From Bacillus infantis NRRL B-14911 (GTDB taxonomy: Bacteria > Bacillota > Bacilli > Bacillales > Cytobacillaceae), in the NCBI RefSeq assembly GCF_000473245.1, contig NC_022524.1, positions 3,806,501-3,870,500 of the forward strand: DNA of 64,000 bases, given 5' to 3'. This document shows, piece by piece, positions 16,820 through 25,595 of the stretch. The stretch's first letter is position 1; each line of letters starts with the position of its first letter. The position numbers were made by a program, and so were the translations under genes. The notes beneath the pieces are model-generated. The model did not search any database, was not told where the DNA came from, and worked only from the letters and a program-made list of their open reading frames with translations.

Positions 16820-17048
16820 CCGGCCGCCTCCCTGCATACCAGAAATCTTCCATTTTTGATTTTTCCCAAACAGGCTGTTTTTATACTTTCCCCAGGCAAG
16901 AAAAGGCGCTGGGAGAACAACCATTTTCTGCACTTTTGCATGATGGCTCGTCTATAATATAGCGAAGCATAAATCGGCAGCCTGCAGGGTATTCCAGAAT
17001 TCATCATATGTAGCCTTACAGCTGTTCCAATAAGGAGGGATATCATAA

Positions 17049-17822
17049 ATGGATACTAAAGAACTTTTCGATTTGTCCAATAAAACGGCCATCGTCACCG
17101 GCGGCGGGCGGGGGCTCGGCGAGCAGATGGCCTATGCACTTGCAGAGGCAGGAGCAAATATAGTCGTCTGTTCCAGGAATCTTGAGGCGTGCCAGACTGT
17201 AAGCAAGAAACTCGCATCCATGGGAGCCCAGTCATTGGCATTGGAATGCGACGTGACCAATGAAAACAATATCAGCTTTGTCATCGCGGAAACGATCAGC
17301 CATTTCGGCCGGCTTGACATCCTGATCAATAACAGCGGAACTTCCTGGGTCGCTCCGCTCCTGGACTACCCGGAAGACAAATGGGACAAAGTGATGGATG
17401 TAAATGTGAAGGGCGCATTCCTGTTTACCCAGGCAGCTGCCAGAGCCATGAAGGATCAGGGCAGCGGAAAAATCATCAATATCGCATCTGTCACAGGATT
17501 CAGGGGGGCTCCATCCGGCTTCCTGGATACACCGGCATACAACACCAGTAAAGGGGCGCTGATGGTGCTGACAAAGGATCTGGCTGTGAAGCTCGCCCCT
17601 TATAACATCCAGGTCAACAGTATTGCCCCGGGCCTGTTTCCGACAAAAATGACGGCATCCATGGAAAAAACCAATAAAATATTGCTGAAAAAAATACCTG
17701 CCGGAAGGTTTGGCAAGAATGAGGATTTAAAGGGAACAGCGTTGTTTCTGGCTTCCAGTGCTTCTGATTATGTGACAGGCCATACGCTTGTAGTAGATGG
17801 CGGCTTGACGGCAACCATCTAG
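17049..17822 (+). CDS. SDR-family NAD(P)-dependent reductase of the PHA locus
   Basis: A 257-residue classical short-chain dehydrogenase: cofactor motif TGGGRGLG (17-24), NNSG near residue 95, catalytic S147, Y164 and K168 (AYNTSKG) and the PG motif IAPGLFP. It is the first gene of an operon with phaR and phaC, so the likely role is (R)-3-hydroxyacyl-CoA supply, for example acetoacetyl-CoA reduction as by PhaB. Sequence features also resemble gluconate 5-dehydrogenase-like SDRs, so substrate is uncertain. In Bacillus megaterium the reductase gene lies between phaR and phaC; here it is upstream. AAGGAGG precedes the ATG, and a TATAAT lies at 16953-16958 with a weak -35. Confidence 0.85.
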   Translation: MDTKELFDLSNKTAIVTGGGRGLGEQMAYALAEAGANIVVCSRNLEACQTVSKKLASMGAQSLALECDVTNENNISFVIAETISHFGRLDILINNSGTSWVAPLLDYPEDKWDKVMDVNVKGAFLFTQAAARAMKDQGSGKIINIASVTGFRGAPSGFLDTPAYNTSKGALMVLTKDLAVKLAPYNIQVNSIAPGLFPTKMTASMEKTNKILLKKIPAGRFGKNEDLKGTALFLASSASDYVTGHTLVVDGGLTATI

Positions 17823-17848
17823 AAAAACAGCGGAAAGGAGCAGGCGAA

Positions 17849-18457
17849 ATGTCAAATGAACAAGCGCAGGAATTATTCAGTTCATTAAAAAAAATGGGAA
17901 TGAAGCTTGAATTTGAACTAAATGAGCTGATAAAAAAGCAGCTGAATAAAGAAGAACTTCTGCTTTCAGCCAGCTCGAATTCAGCTGTAATCGCGAGTAT
18001 GATCAGCCAATGCAGGAATATGGTTGAGTTGCTTTCCATACCTTTAAACTTCCCTACAAAGAACGATGTTGCCCGGGTGGCAAAACTGGCCATTCAGGTT
18101 GAAGAAAAAGTCGATCAGCTTGACGAACAAATGATGGCACTGTCCAGTACACTTGCCGATATAAAAAGTTCGGTCGAAATGCTTGGGGCAGGAGGCTTAA
18201 CAGAAAAGCCGGACAGCCCGGCTATGGACCTTCCTAAATCCGGTCAGAACCCGCAATTGAAAGCACCTTCCTCCAAACCAGAATCTGTTAATGATTCAGG
18301 AACTGCGGCTTCCAGGAAAAAACCAGAAGACAGTCCGGCTGAGAAGAGACGGAAAGCACGGTCCAGGGCACTCAGCATCCTTCTGGATAATATCCAGAAA
18401 AATGCTGAAATCCAATCCGGATTGCCTTTGAAAGGATCGAAAAGTAATGGGAGATAA
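17849..18457 (+). CDS. phaR: Class IV PHA synthase subunit PhaR
   Basis: A 202-residue cytosolic protein expected to form the PhaRC synthase heteromer that polymerises hydroxyacyl-CoA into polyhydroxyalkanoate granules. Residues 1-115 are helical (ELFSSLKKMGMKLEFELNELI; EEKVDQLDEQMMALSSTLADI) with coiled-coil periodicity. The rest is a Pro/Ser/Lys-rich tail ending in a basic segment. Size (about 22 kDa) fits the Bacillus class IV PhaR subunit. AAAGGAG precedes the ATG, 26 bases after the reductase; its end overlaps phaC by 11 bases, indicating coupling. The identity rests strongly on the phaC neighbour. Confidence 0.85.
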   Translation: MSNEQAQELFSSLKKMGMKLEFELNELIKKQLNKEELLLSASSNSAVIASMISQCRNMVELLSIPLNFPTKNDVARVAKLAIQVEEKVDQLDEQMMALSSTLADIKSSVEMLGAGGLTEKPDSPAMDLPKSGQNPQLKAPSSKPESVNDSGTAASRKKPEDSPAEKRRKARSRALSILLDNIQKNAEIQSGLPLKGSKSNGR

Positions 18458-19511
18458 TAGCAGCAGCTCCAATGGATTCTGGTCCGAGAAGGAACAGGAG
18501 AGATGGAGAGGATTTTTCCGGACTCTCTCGGCAGCACAGCCCGATCAGGGATGCACATACAGAAGGGCAGTCTGGAAAAAGAACAAAGCGGTCTTATGGC
18601 ATTACCCCCCGGCGGAAAGAAAGTACAGCACTCCCATGTTCCTGATTTATTCACTCATCAACCAGCCTTATATCCTGGACCTTGCACCAAATGAAAGCAT
18701 GATCGAGGTACTTGTCAATAAAGGCTATGATGTGTACCTTATTGATTTTGGCGCCCCGGGATATGAAGATAAAGACCTGACGATCACCGACTATATCAGG
18801 GATTATATTGCGAAAGCCGCCGCAAGAGCGCTCAGGCACTCAGGGGCATCAGAGCTGACAGTTATGGGCTTTTGCCTTGGCGGGACCATTGCAGCCATCT
18901 ATGCAAGCATCTCAGAGGAGCCGATCAAGAACCTGGTTCTATTTGTTACACCAATTGATTTCAGCATCCTGCCCGCCTATGATGAGTGGATTGAAGCCGT
19001 TTCAACAGGCAGGGCTGATTTTGACGCTGTCATTGATGCACTAGGAATCATCCCGGCCCCCTTAATGGAAGCCGGCATGCGGCTGCTTACTTCACCTATC
19101 TACTTATCTCACTACCTCTCTCTTTTAAACCGCTCATATGATGAGAAATACACAGAAAAGTGGCTGAGGTTCAACACCTGGACATCAGGCCATATCCCTT
19201 TTTCCGGAGCAGCCTTAAAACAAATTTTCCATGAGCTCGGGAGAAGGAACTCCCTGATGGACGGCTCTCTCATCATCGACGGAAGAAAAGCCGACCTGGC
19301 TAATATCCAGGCAAACCTGCTTGCTGTAGCAACAGCAGGAGACAGGCTGGTTCCCAGAGAACAGGTTGAGCCTGTGATCGGCCTCGTTTCGAGCAGAGAC
19401 AGAACTTTTCACTTGCAGCATGGAGGGCACGCCAATCTTGCATCGGGCGGACAGCTTCCTCCCTACCTGACCGATTGGCTCCATGAACACTCAGAGCCTT
19501 CCGGCAGTTAA
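18447..19511 (+). CDS. phaC: Class IV polyhydroxyalkanoate synthase catalytic subunit PhaC
   Basis: A 354-residue alpha/beta-hydrolase-fold polymerase. The lipase-box-like GFCLGG holds the nucleophile Cys143; the expected Asp is in AGDRLVP (D299) and the His in GGHANL (H328), completing the Cys-Asp-His triad of PHA synthases. FLIYSLINQPYILDL and VYLIDFGAPG are also family-typical. Length is that of class III/IV synthases (about 360). It overlaps phaR by 11 bases. The polymer is a carbon store often made before sporulation. A 36-codon ORF with a good ribosome site follows before the terminator. Confidence 0.95.
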   Translation: MGDNSSSSNGFWSEKEQERWRGFFRTLSAAQPDQGCTYRRAVWKKNKAVLWHYPPAERKYSTPMFLIYSLINQPYILDLAPNESMIEVLVNKGYDVYLIDFGAPGYEDKDLTITDYIRDYIAKAAARALRHSGASELTVMGFCLGGTIAAIYASISEEPIKNLVLFVTPIDFSILPAYDEWIEAVSTGRADFDAVIDALGIIPAPLMEAGMRLLTSPIYLSHYLSLLNRSYDEKYTEKWLRFNTWTSGHIPFSGAALKQIFHELGRRNSLMDGSLIIDGRKADLANIQANLLAVATAGDRLVPREQVEPVIGLVSSRDRTFHLQHGGHANLASGGQLPPYLTDWLHEHSEPSGS

Positions 19512-19534
19512 AATCTGGACAATGGAGGGATACG

Positions 19535-19645
19535 ATGTTTTATACCTTGAACTATGAGAAGCTTTTTGGACCAACAGCTCACTGCAGCTATTACGGGTTT
19601 GCCTCAATTGTGTTTGCAGATTACTTCAAGAGATGCTGCAGCTAA
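19535..19645 (+). CDS. 36-residue small ORF at the end of the pha operon
   Basis: Starts ATG at 19535 behind AATGGAGGG with 5-base spacing and ends TAA before the operon terminator. The product starts MFYTLNYEKLF and ends FKRCCS, with Cys at three positions and many aromatic residues. It is 23 bases after phaC, so it would be cotranscribed. No family is recognised; the ribosome site and the placement just before the terminator are the only evidence that it is translated. Confidence 0.45.
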   Translation: MFYTLNYEKLFGPTAHCSYYGFASIVFADYFKRCCS

Positions 19646-19663
19646 TAGTGGGGCTTATCTTTT

Positions 19664-19700
19664 ATAAAAAACCTCATCTTCATTGGGATGAGGTTTTTTC
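19664..19700. terminator. Terminator of the pha operon
   Basis: A 13-bp perfect stem AAAAAACCTCATC (19666-19678) with 19687-19699, ending in six T residues. It also faces the convergent yuiH gene. Confidence 0.92.
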
Positions 19701-19710
19701 CATGGCCAGG

Positions 19711-20304
19711 TCAATCAAAGCTGAACCTTTCTTCTTTGAAAGGATCCCCATAATTATGGTAGCCATTTCTTTCCCAGAATCCAGGCTTATCCACAACAGA
19801 AAACTCGATGCCGCGGAGCCATTTGGCGCTTTTCCAGAAGTAAAGGTGCGGAATGACGGCGCGGAGCGGATATCCGTGTTCCGGGGTAAGAGTCTCGCCA
19901 TTATGGGAGTGTGCCAGGAGGCTCGTTTCCTTCAGGAAGTCTGCAAGCGGCAGGTTGGACGTCCATCCTTCCTCTGCATGCAGAATGACAAATGATGTTT
20001 CAGCTCTAAGCTTTACCAGCCTGACAATCTCACTTGCAGCTACACCTCTCCACACATTATCCAGCTTTGACCAGCCAGTGACACAATGGATATCATTTCC
20101 GGACTCTGTCTGCGGCAGCTTTTGAAGATCACTGTAGCTGATTACCTTTTCCTTTTCCACTGTCCCGAAGATCCGCAGCGACCAGTTATCCAGATTCGAG
20201 TAATAAGGAACATTGCCATGGTGCAGGACCGGAAAAGATGCGGTCACATTCTGGTTCGGCGGTACACGCCCCCCGTCCCCTTTCCTTACTTTTCCGAAAT
20301 ACAT
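19711..20304 (-). CDS. yuiH: Sulfite-oxidase-like molybdopterin oxidoreductase YuiH
   Basis: A 197-residue protein of the oxidoreductase molybdopterin-binding (SUOX/YedY-like) family. The Mo-ligating cysteine is in DIHCVTGWSK (C74), and the C-terminal LRAVIPHLYFWKSAKWLRGIEF region (read in two halves) is the conserved cofactor-binding stretch. Length and position before yuiF match B. subtilis YuiH (198). It lacks a Tat signal, so it is cytosolic, and has no heme domain. Natural substrate unknown. GGGGTGAT precedes the ATG. Confidence 0.88.
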   Translation of the reverse strand: MYFGKVRKGDGGRVPPNQNVTASFPVLHHGNVPYYSNLDNWSLRIFGTVEKEKVISYSDLQKLPQTESGNDIHCVTGWSKLDNVWRGVAASEIVRLVKLRAETSFVILHAEEGWTSNLPLADFLKETSLLAHSHNGETLTPEHGYPLRAVIPHLYFWKSAKWLRGIEFSVVDKPGFWERNGYHNYGDPFKEERFSFD

Positions 20305-20375
20305 GAAAAATCACCCCATTCACTTCTGTATGTAAGGATATATTATCCTATATTTCTGTTCATACACAGGAATAT

Positions 20376-20413
20376 GCAAAAAGAGGGGCTCCATCATTAC
20401 AGGAGCCCCTCTG
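20376..20413 (-). terminator. Terminator of yuiF
   Basis: An 11-bp stem AGAGGGGCTCC (20382-20392 with 20402-20412), followed on the reverse strand by five T residues, just after the yuiF stop. Confidence 0.9.
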
Positions 20414-20418
20414 CTTGA

Positions 20419-21732
20419 TTATAGAACCATTGCTGCAATCCAGCCAAAGGCAATCAGCGGAATATTATAGTGCACAAAGGTTGGCACACATGTATCCCAA
20501 ATGTGATTATGCTGTCCATCAGCATTAAGCCCGGCCGTCGGCCCGAGCGTACTGTCTGAAGCCGGCGACCCTGCGTCACCAAGAGCAGCAGCTGTTCCGA
20601 CCAAAGCGATGGTCGCCATTGGACTGAAGCCAAGCTCCATGGCAAGCGGGACAAAGATCGTCGCAATAATCGGGATGGTCGAGAAGGATGATCCGATGCC
20701 CATTGTCACGAGCAGGCCGACAAGGAGCATAAGGAAAGCTGCAAGAGGCTTGCTGCCGCCGATAATTCCCGCTGCCTGCTCAACAAGCCTCTCAACATCG
20801 CCCGTTTCTTTCAGCACATCAGCAAACCCAAAGGCCGCCAGCATGACAAAGCCGATGAAAGCCATCATTTTCATTCCCTCGGTCAACAGGGCATCTGCTT
20901 CCCTCCAGCGGATTGCTCCGCTGATATAAATGACCAGGATGCCGCTCAGCGCCCCGAATATCATAGAATCCAGGATAATCTGAACTGTAAGTGCCGCGAT
21001 AATGGCGAGGATGGAAAACAGGATTGCCATTTTTGAATAGCTTCCTTTTTCCGGAGCAGCGATTTCGATAGTCTCATAGCTTCTTGATTTACGGTATGAG
21101 AAGAACACTGCGATGATAAGGCCTGCTGCAAGACCGGCAGTCGGAATCAGCATCGCTTTTGGGATATCTCCCATTTCAATGACAAGGCCGCTGTCAGCCA
21201 TATTGCTGGCCAAAATTTCGTGGAAAATCTTCCCGAAGCCTGCAGGCAGCAGGATATAAGGTGCAGTCAGCCCGAATGTCAGGACTGAAGCAATCAGGCG
21301 CCGGTCGATGTTCAATTCATTCATAACATGAAGAAGCGGCGGTATTAAGATTGGAATAAAGGCAATGTGAATGGGAATCAGGTTCTGGGAAAAACAGGCC
21401 ATCAATAGAATCGCGAACACGATCAATGCCTTTGAATAGGCCTTTCCCTTGGATCCGCCGTTTTTGCCGACAACCCCAAGCACCCAGTCCACCATTAAGT
21501 TGGGAAGCCCGGTTTTGGAAATGGCAACGGCAAACCCGCCAAGAAGCGCATAGCTGAGGGCCACCTCGGCACTCCCTCCAAGCCCGTTTGTAAATACTTC
21601 AATTACTTTATCTACAGACAGCCCGCCAGTCAAACCGCCAACCAATGCCCCTGCAATCAGTGCAAACACAACATTCACACGCAAAAGGCTCAGCGCCAGC
21701 ATCACAAGCACAGCTGCTATTACTGCATTCAT
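20419..21732 (-). CDS. yuiF: Na+/H+ antiporter family membrane protein YuiF
   Basis: A 437-residue membrane protein with about 11-12 hydrophobic segments, belonging to the Na+/H+ antiporter (NhaC-like, DUF/NHE superfamily) group that includes B. subtilis YuiF. Conserved-looking polar residues in membrane regions occur in MGIGSSFSTIPI and LGDAGSPASDSTLGPT. The start is the ATG at 21732, with AGAGAGGGG 7-14 bases upstream; an in-frame extension to 21867 covers the leader and promoter and is rejected. Substrate could be Na+/H+ or a small amino or organic acid. A sigma-A promoter lies about 145 bases upstream. Confidence 0.85.
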   Translation of the reverse strand: MNAVIAAVLVMLALSLLRVNVVFALIAGALVGGLTGGLSVDKVIEVFTNGLGGSAEVALSYALLGGFAVAISKTGLPNLMVDWVLGVVGKNGGSKGKAYSKALIVFAILLMACFSQNLIPIHIAFIPILIPPLLHVMNELNIDRRLIASVLTFGLTAPYILLPAGFGKIFHEILASNMADSGLVIEMGDIPKAMLIPTAGLAAGLIIAVFFSYRKSRSYETIEIAAPEKGSYSKMAILFSILAIIAALTVQIILDSMIFGALSGILVIYISGAIRWREADALLTEGMKMMAFIGFVMLAAFGFADVLKETGDVERLVEQAAGIIGGSKPLAAFLMLLVGLLVTMGIGSSFSTIPIIATIFVPLAMELGFSPMATIALVGTAAALGDAGSPASDSTLGPTAGLNADGQHNHIWDTCVPTFVHYNIPLIAFGWIAAMVL

Positions 21733-21872
21733 GTTAAATCCCCTCTCTTGATGTAAAAACGTATAAGTATATGGAATGAATAGTTCAGCCTGTTTTAGCA
21801 GGTTGAGAAGTGTAAGCTTCTTCTTGATTGCTTTACTCTGATAAATTGGTAAAGAACTAAAACACAAATATT

Positions 21873-21901
21873 AAAATACCATACAGGGGCAGGCCTGTCA
21901 A
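21873..21901 (-). promoter_or_regulatory. Sigma-A promoter of yuiF
   Basis: Reverse-strand TTGACA, exactly 17 bases, then TATTTT with an upstream TGG (extended -10). It gives a leader of about 135 bases containing a small CCTG/CAGG hairpin; no known riboswitch consensus was seen in it. Confidence 0.8.
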
Positions 21902-21954
21902 TGATCCCGGGGGACTTCCAGGGATTGGAGGACGGTGCAGGGGTGATATTGAAA

Positions 21955-21992
21955 AATGAAAAAAGCCCGACCCCTTGAGGGCCAGGCCAAAT
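21955..21992 (-). terminator. Probable terminator of pepA
   Basis: GC-rich imperfect hairpin GGCCTGGCCCT / AGGGGTCGGGC on the reverse strand, then six T residues, directly after the pepA stop. Confidence 0.65.
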
Positions 21993-21998
21993 TAGTTC

Positions 21999-23501
21999 TT
22001 ATTCAAATGGCTCAAATCGTTCTACCATAAGTGCAAGTGTTCTGGCCATCACTCCGGTGGCACCGGAAGGACCGAGATCATGCGCCTTGTCAACAGTAGC
22101 AGTGCCGGCAATATCCAAATGCACCCAAGGAGTCCCTTCGGCAAATTCCCCGACAAAGCCCCCGCCCATGATGGCATGGCCTGCACGTCCAGGAGAGTTG
22201 TTCAGATCGGCAATCTTGCTGCTCCTGATGCGTGCCTTGTCTTTTTCAAATAATGGAAGCCTCCAGATCGGTTCTCCGGCTTCAAATGAAGCTTCGAGCA
22301 CCTGCTCATAGAGAGCCTCATTATTCGCCAATGCGCCGGTTGTATCATTGCCAAGCGCGACGATCACACCGCCTGTCAAAGTCGCTACATCTACCAGATA
22401 GCCTGCTCCATGATGCTTCGCATAGGTAACAGCATCAGCAAGAGCAAGGCGCCCTTCTGCATCTGTATTCAGTACTTCAATCGTTTTTCCGCTCATGGAA
22501 GTGATAACGTCATCCGGCTTGAATGCAGTACCGCTCACCATATTGTCTGTAGACGGAATGACGGCAACAACATTCTGTGCCGGCTTCAGTTCACCAATGA
22601 TTTCCATGGCGCCAAGCACAGCGGCAGCTCCGCCCATATCGGTCTTCATGCCGACAATGCCGTCTTTCGGCTTGAGTGAATAGCCGCCTGTATCAAAAGT
22701 GATGCCTTTTCCGACCAGACCGACCACATCGGTCCACTCATCCCTGCCCTGGTATTTCAGGACAATCATTTTCGGAGGCTCAGAAGATCCCTGATTGACG
22801 GCAAGAAGTGCGCCCATGCCGAGCTTCAGCATATCTTCTTTTTCAAGGATTTCCGCTTCGAAATGATATCTGCCTGCGAGCTCAAGCGCGTAGTTCGCCA
22901 AATCTGTTGCTGTCAGCATATTACCTGGAAGGTTTACAAGCGTCCTCGCGGAGTTTGTCCCTTTTCCGTGGGCAGTCCCGACTTCAAGTGAAGCCTTAAC
23001 CTCAGCTTCATCTGCAGTACTGTACACGGTCAGGCTTTCGACTTTCCTTTCAGGCTCATTAGACTTTTGCTTATAGCCCTGGAATTCATATGCTGAAAGC
23101 TCGAAAGCTTCTGCTGCAGCATGCGCCGCATCATTTGCGTCTGCATCCTCCGCTGTAAATGAGTCAAGATAAAGCGCAGCCTCCTGCAGCCTGTCTTCTT
23201 TTAAACGCTTAAAGACCTTTCCGAAAGCTTCCCTCAGCACTTCAAAATCCAGTTCCTTTTCTTTTCCAAGCCCTACAAAATAAATCCTTTTGACTCCTGT
23301 TTTGCCAAATGTATGTATTTTGGAGACTGCTTTTTTCTTAGCTGAAATGTCTCCGCTTTTCATCAGTTCTGTCAGATTTCCTTCAAAAATGTCATCCGCC
23401 TTTGCCAGATTGCCTTCAAGCTTGGCGGGCTTATCAAATAATCCGATGACAAGGGCCTCATGGCCGGCACCGAAGTCCAAATCCTGTTTGATTGTATACA
23501 T
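21999..23501 (-). CDS. pepA: Leucyl aminopeptidase (M17)
   Basis: A 500-residue cytosolic metallo-aminopeptidase that removes N-terminal residues from peptides. C-terminal catalytic domain motifs: [16 protein letters not shown] and [10 protein letters not shown] (metal-binding Lys and Asp), then [13 protein letters not shown], the family signature with metal-binding Asp and Glu and catalytic Arg. The N-terminal macro-like domain occupies about residues 1-170. ATG at 23501 is chosen because TGGAGGTG lies 6 bases upstream; length equals B. subtilis PepA (YuiE). It is upstream of yuiF on the same strand but separated by a terminator and the yuiF promoter. Confidence 0.96.
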   Translation of the reverse strand: MYTIKQDLDFGAGHEALVIGLFDKPAKLEGNLAKADDIFEGNLTELMKSGDISAKKKAVSKIHTFGKTGVKRIYFVGLGKEKELDFEVLREAFGKVFKRLKEDRLQEAALYLDSFTAEDADANDAAHAAAEAFELSAYEFQGYKQKSNEPERKVESLTVYSTADEAEVKASLEVGTAHGKGTNSARTLVNLPGNMLTATDLANYALELAGRYHFEAEILEKEDMLKLGMGALLAVNQGSSEPPKMIVLKYQGRDEWTDVVGLVGKGITFDTGGYSLKPKDGIVGMKTDMGGAAAVLGAMEIIGELKPAQNVVAVIPSTDNMVSGTAFKPDDVITSMSGKTIEVLNTDAEGRLALADAVTYAKHHGAGYLVDVATLTGGVIVALGNDTTGALANNEALYEQVLEASFEAGEPIWRLPLFEKDKARIRSSKIADLNNSPGRAGHAIMGGGFVGEFAEGTPWVHLDIAGTATVDKAHDLGPSGATGVMARTLALMVERFEPFE

Positions 23502-23562
23502 TCTGATCACCTCCAGTATTAATACCTATATTATATCGGATAAAGTGATTTATTTCGAGAAT

Positions 23563-23940
23563 CTAATCATCTTCCAAAAATAAATAGATATGAGGCAGGA
23601 CGGGAAGGGTTTTTACCTCCTCATAAGGAATTGTATCTATAGTCTCTGGTATAATGGAGAGGCATGCAGAGATGAATCCGTACACCTTTTCAAGGTCCAG
23701 CCCCCAATGCTTCGGCCTGTAGGATTGAAGATAAGAATGGGCAGCCCGCATCATGAGCCTGGCGCCTTTTACATTGCCGTACTCGTAATGGTAGATGGCC
23801 ACACTCATTTGCAGCAGCCCTTTGAAGAACAGATTGGCTTTATCTTCCATCCACATTTCCTCCAAAAGGTCATGGCAAGTGTAATAGTCGCCTTCATTGA
23901 AACAGATGAAGAACTCATAATATTCTTTGGGATAAAGCAT
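23563..23940 (-). CDS. DUF309 family protein
   Basis: A 125-residue soluble helical protein with the DUF309 core FFICFNEGDYYTCHDLLEEMWM (read as two halves), where a conserved His and Glu residues lie in the first helices, and a second helical pair LQMSVAIYHYEYGNVKGARLMMRAA. The family is widespread in Firmicutes and has no assigned function. Start at ATG 23940, 6 bases after AGGGGTGAT; a more upstream ATG at 23985 lacks a ribosome site. It is followed by pepA 61 bases downstream and may be cotranscribed with it. Confidence 0.82.
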   Translation of the reverse strand: MLYPKEYYEFFICFNEGDYYTCHDLLEEMWMEDKANLFFKGLLQMSVAIYHYEYGNVKGARLMMRAAHSYLQSYRPKHWGLDLEKVYGFISACLSIIPETIDTIPYEEVKTLPVLPHIYLFLEDD

Positions 23941-24156
23941 GCAATCACCCCTGCACAGAATGTATTCATACTCCTGGTTATCCATATCATATCAGATGTA
24001 CATAAATTACAGTATTCAACTTCCGCCCCGGCGGGTATAAAAAACAAAAGGGCACTCCGCCCTGCAGCTGAGGCATAATGGAAGTTCCAGCTCCACTTGC
24101 TTCCTGTCAGCCCAGGCAGCTGCAAAACAGCCAAAAAATGAAAAGGTGGTTTCCCG

Positions 24157-24636
24157 ATGGATTTATTGCTCAACTTCCCTTTATGGTCTGCACTGGCCGC
24201 AATCTTTTTTGCACAGTTTGTAAAGGTGCCCATTCAGTATATTGCGACGAGGAGACTGGACTGGTCACTCTTGACAAGCACGGGAGGCATGCCCAGCTCC
24301 CACTCGGCCGCCGTCACTGCCCTTTCCACGGGAGTCGCCCTGGAAACCGGGATGGATTCTGCTGTATTCGCGGTGGCGGCTGTATTTGCCATCATCACGA
24401 TGTTTGATGCAACCGGTGTAAGAAGGCAGGCAGGTGAACAGGCCATTGTCCTGAATCAGCTTGTGAACGATTTTAATAAATTCGTCGAAGAAGCGAAAGT
24501 ATGGCAGAAAAAGGCCGAAAAAGAAAAACAGAAAGAACTGAAGGAGCTCCTCGGCCACAAACCGATTGAAGTGTTTTTCGGGGGCCTGACAGGGATTGCT
24601 TTGACCCTTGTTCTCGATATGCTAGTTAATCTATAA
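24157..24636 (+). CDS. yuiD: Divergent PAP2 family membrane protein YuiD
   Basis: A 159-residue membrane protein of the acid phosphatase/vanadium-dependent haloperoxidase-related (DUF212, divergent PAP2) family. Motif GGMPSSHSAAVTALS (about 44-58) carries the Ser-His pair of PAP2 enzymes, and FDATGVRRQAGEQA is the second conserved block. Three to four hydrophobic helices plus a charged KAEKEKQKE insert are visible. Length equals B. subtilis YuiD (158). AAAGGTGG precedes the ATG. Ten bases separate it from the next gene, so they form an operon. A phosphatase activity is family inference only. Confidence 0.88.
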   Translation: MDLLLNFPLWSALAAIFFAQFVKVPIQYIATRRLDWSLLTSTGGMPSSHSAAVTALSTGVALETGMDSAVFAVAAVFAIITMFDATGVRRQAGEQAIVLNQLVNDFNKFVEEAKVWQKKAEKEKQKELKELLGHKPIEVFFGGLTGIALTLVLDMLVNL

Positions 24637-24646
24637 GGAGACTTTT

Positions 24647-25423
24647 ATGAGAATAGTATCTATCTGCCCCAGCAACACAGAAATTATCGCTTACCTCGGG
24701 CTGACACATCTTCTGGTCGGAATCGATGACTATTCTGACTGGCCGGAGGAAGTGCTTCATCTGCCAAGGCTCGGACCTGATTTGTCAATTGATATGGATA
24801 AGCTTGAAGCGCTGAAGCCTGATCTCGTACTGGCATCCTTGAGCGTGCCGGGGATGGAGAAAAATATCGGGGAATTAAGGAATAGGAACCTGCCTTTCAT
24901 TACCCTTAATCCCCAAAGCCTTGAGGATATTGCACGGGACCTGGGTACAGCAGCCGAGGCTGCCGGATATCCCGGATTGGGTGAAAAGGCAGCCGGCGAA
25001 TTCAGGACGAAAATTAAAAGCCTGCAGGAAAAATCGGCAGGCGCCGGGTACAAACCCTCCCTCTACTGGGAATGGTGGCCAAAGCCGGTTTTCACCCCTG
25101 GAAGCATCAACTGGCTCACTGAAATCAGCGAGCTTGCCGGCGCCGTCAATCTGTTCAGGGATGTGGAACTCGCCAGCGTCCAGACAGATTGGGATGACGT
25201 CCTCCGCCGCCAGCCTGATTATATCTGCCTTGCATGGGTAGGCGTCCGCAAAGAAAAGGTAAAGCCGGAGATTGTCGTGAAAAGGCCAGGATGGAAGGAA
25301 CTTGAGGCAGTCAAACATGAAAGAATCCTCGTACTGGAGGAAGAACTGTATTGCCGCCCTTCCCCCCGCCTGATTGAAGGCGCTGAAAGGCTCGCCCGTA
25401 TACTGCATCCGGAATGCTTTTAG
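24647..25423 (+). CDS. Cobalamin-binding-like periplasmic-binding-fold protein lacking a signal peptide
   Basis: A 258-residue protein of the BtuF/Fe-siderophore (type III substrate-binding) fold: starts directly with MRIVSICPSNTEIIAYLGL, then KPDLVLASLSVPG and YWEWWPKPVFTPGS, which match cobalamin-binding homologues. There is no signal peptide or lipobox and no ABC permease or ATPase gene nearby, so it is probably cytosolic and not part of an importer. AAGGAG lies 6 bases before the ATG. It forms an operon with yuiD and ends at a strong terminator. Ligand is unknown; a corrinoid or other tetrapyrrole is a guess from the family. Confidence 0.8.
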   Translation: MRIVSICPSNTEIIAYLGLTHLLVGIDDYSDWPEEVLHLPRLGPDLSIDMDKLEALKPDLVLASLSVPGMEKNIGELRNRNLPFITLNPQSLEDIARDLGTAAEAAGYPGLGEKAAGEFRTKIKSLQEKSAGAGYKPSLYWEWWPKPVFTPGSINWLTEISELAGAVNLFRDVELASVQTDWDDVLRRQPDYICLAWVGVRKEKVKPEIVVKRPGWKELEAVKHERILVLEEELYCRPSPRLIEGAERLARILHPECF

Positions 25424-25427
25424 CGAT

Positions 25428-25466
25428 AAAAAGAGGGAGGCCGTTTGATCCGGCCTCCCTCTTTCT
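25428..25466 (+). terminator. Terminator of the yuiD operon
   Basis: A 12-bp perfect stem AGAGGGAGGCCG (25432-25443 with 25451-25462), loop TTTGATC, followed by T residues. Confidence 0.93.
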
Positions 25467-25490
25467 TGGTTTTATTTTCTTTTTGGCTTT

Positions 25491-25550
25491 TATTTGCGAC
25501 TTTTTTGATTTATTTGCGACTTTCCGGATTTATTTGCGACTGCCTCAAAT
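25491..25550. repeat. Three tandem 20-bp repeats with TATTTGCGAC core
   Basis: TATTTGCGAC occurs at 25491, 25511 and 25531, an exact 20-bp period, with T-rich and GATT-containing spacers. It lies between the yuiD operon terminator and the dispersed repeat. The stretch 25467-25595 holds no gene. Confidence 0.85.
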
Positions 25551-25595
25551 TCGGACTTTCAATTCCTCGTTCCTCTACTGAACAAGGCTTATCAG

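Noticed and set aside
21733-21872. Riboswitch in the yuiF leader
   Set aside because: The leader is long enough and has small hairpins, but I find no consensus of a known riboswitch and no terminator before the gene.
24875-25408. 177-codon reverse frame over the cobalamin-binding-like gene
   Set aside because: Antisense shadow of a gene with clear family motifs.
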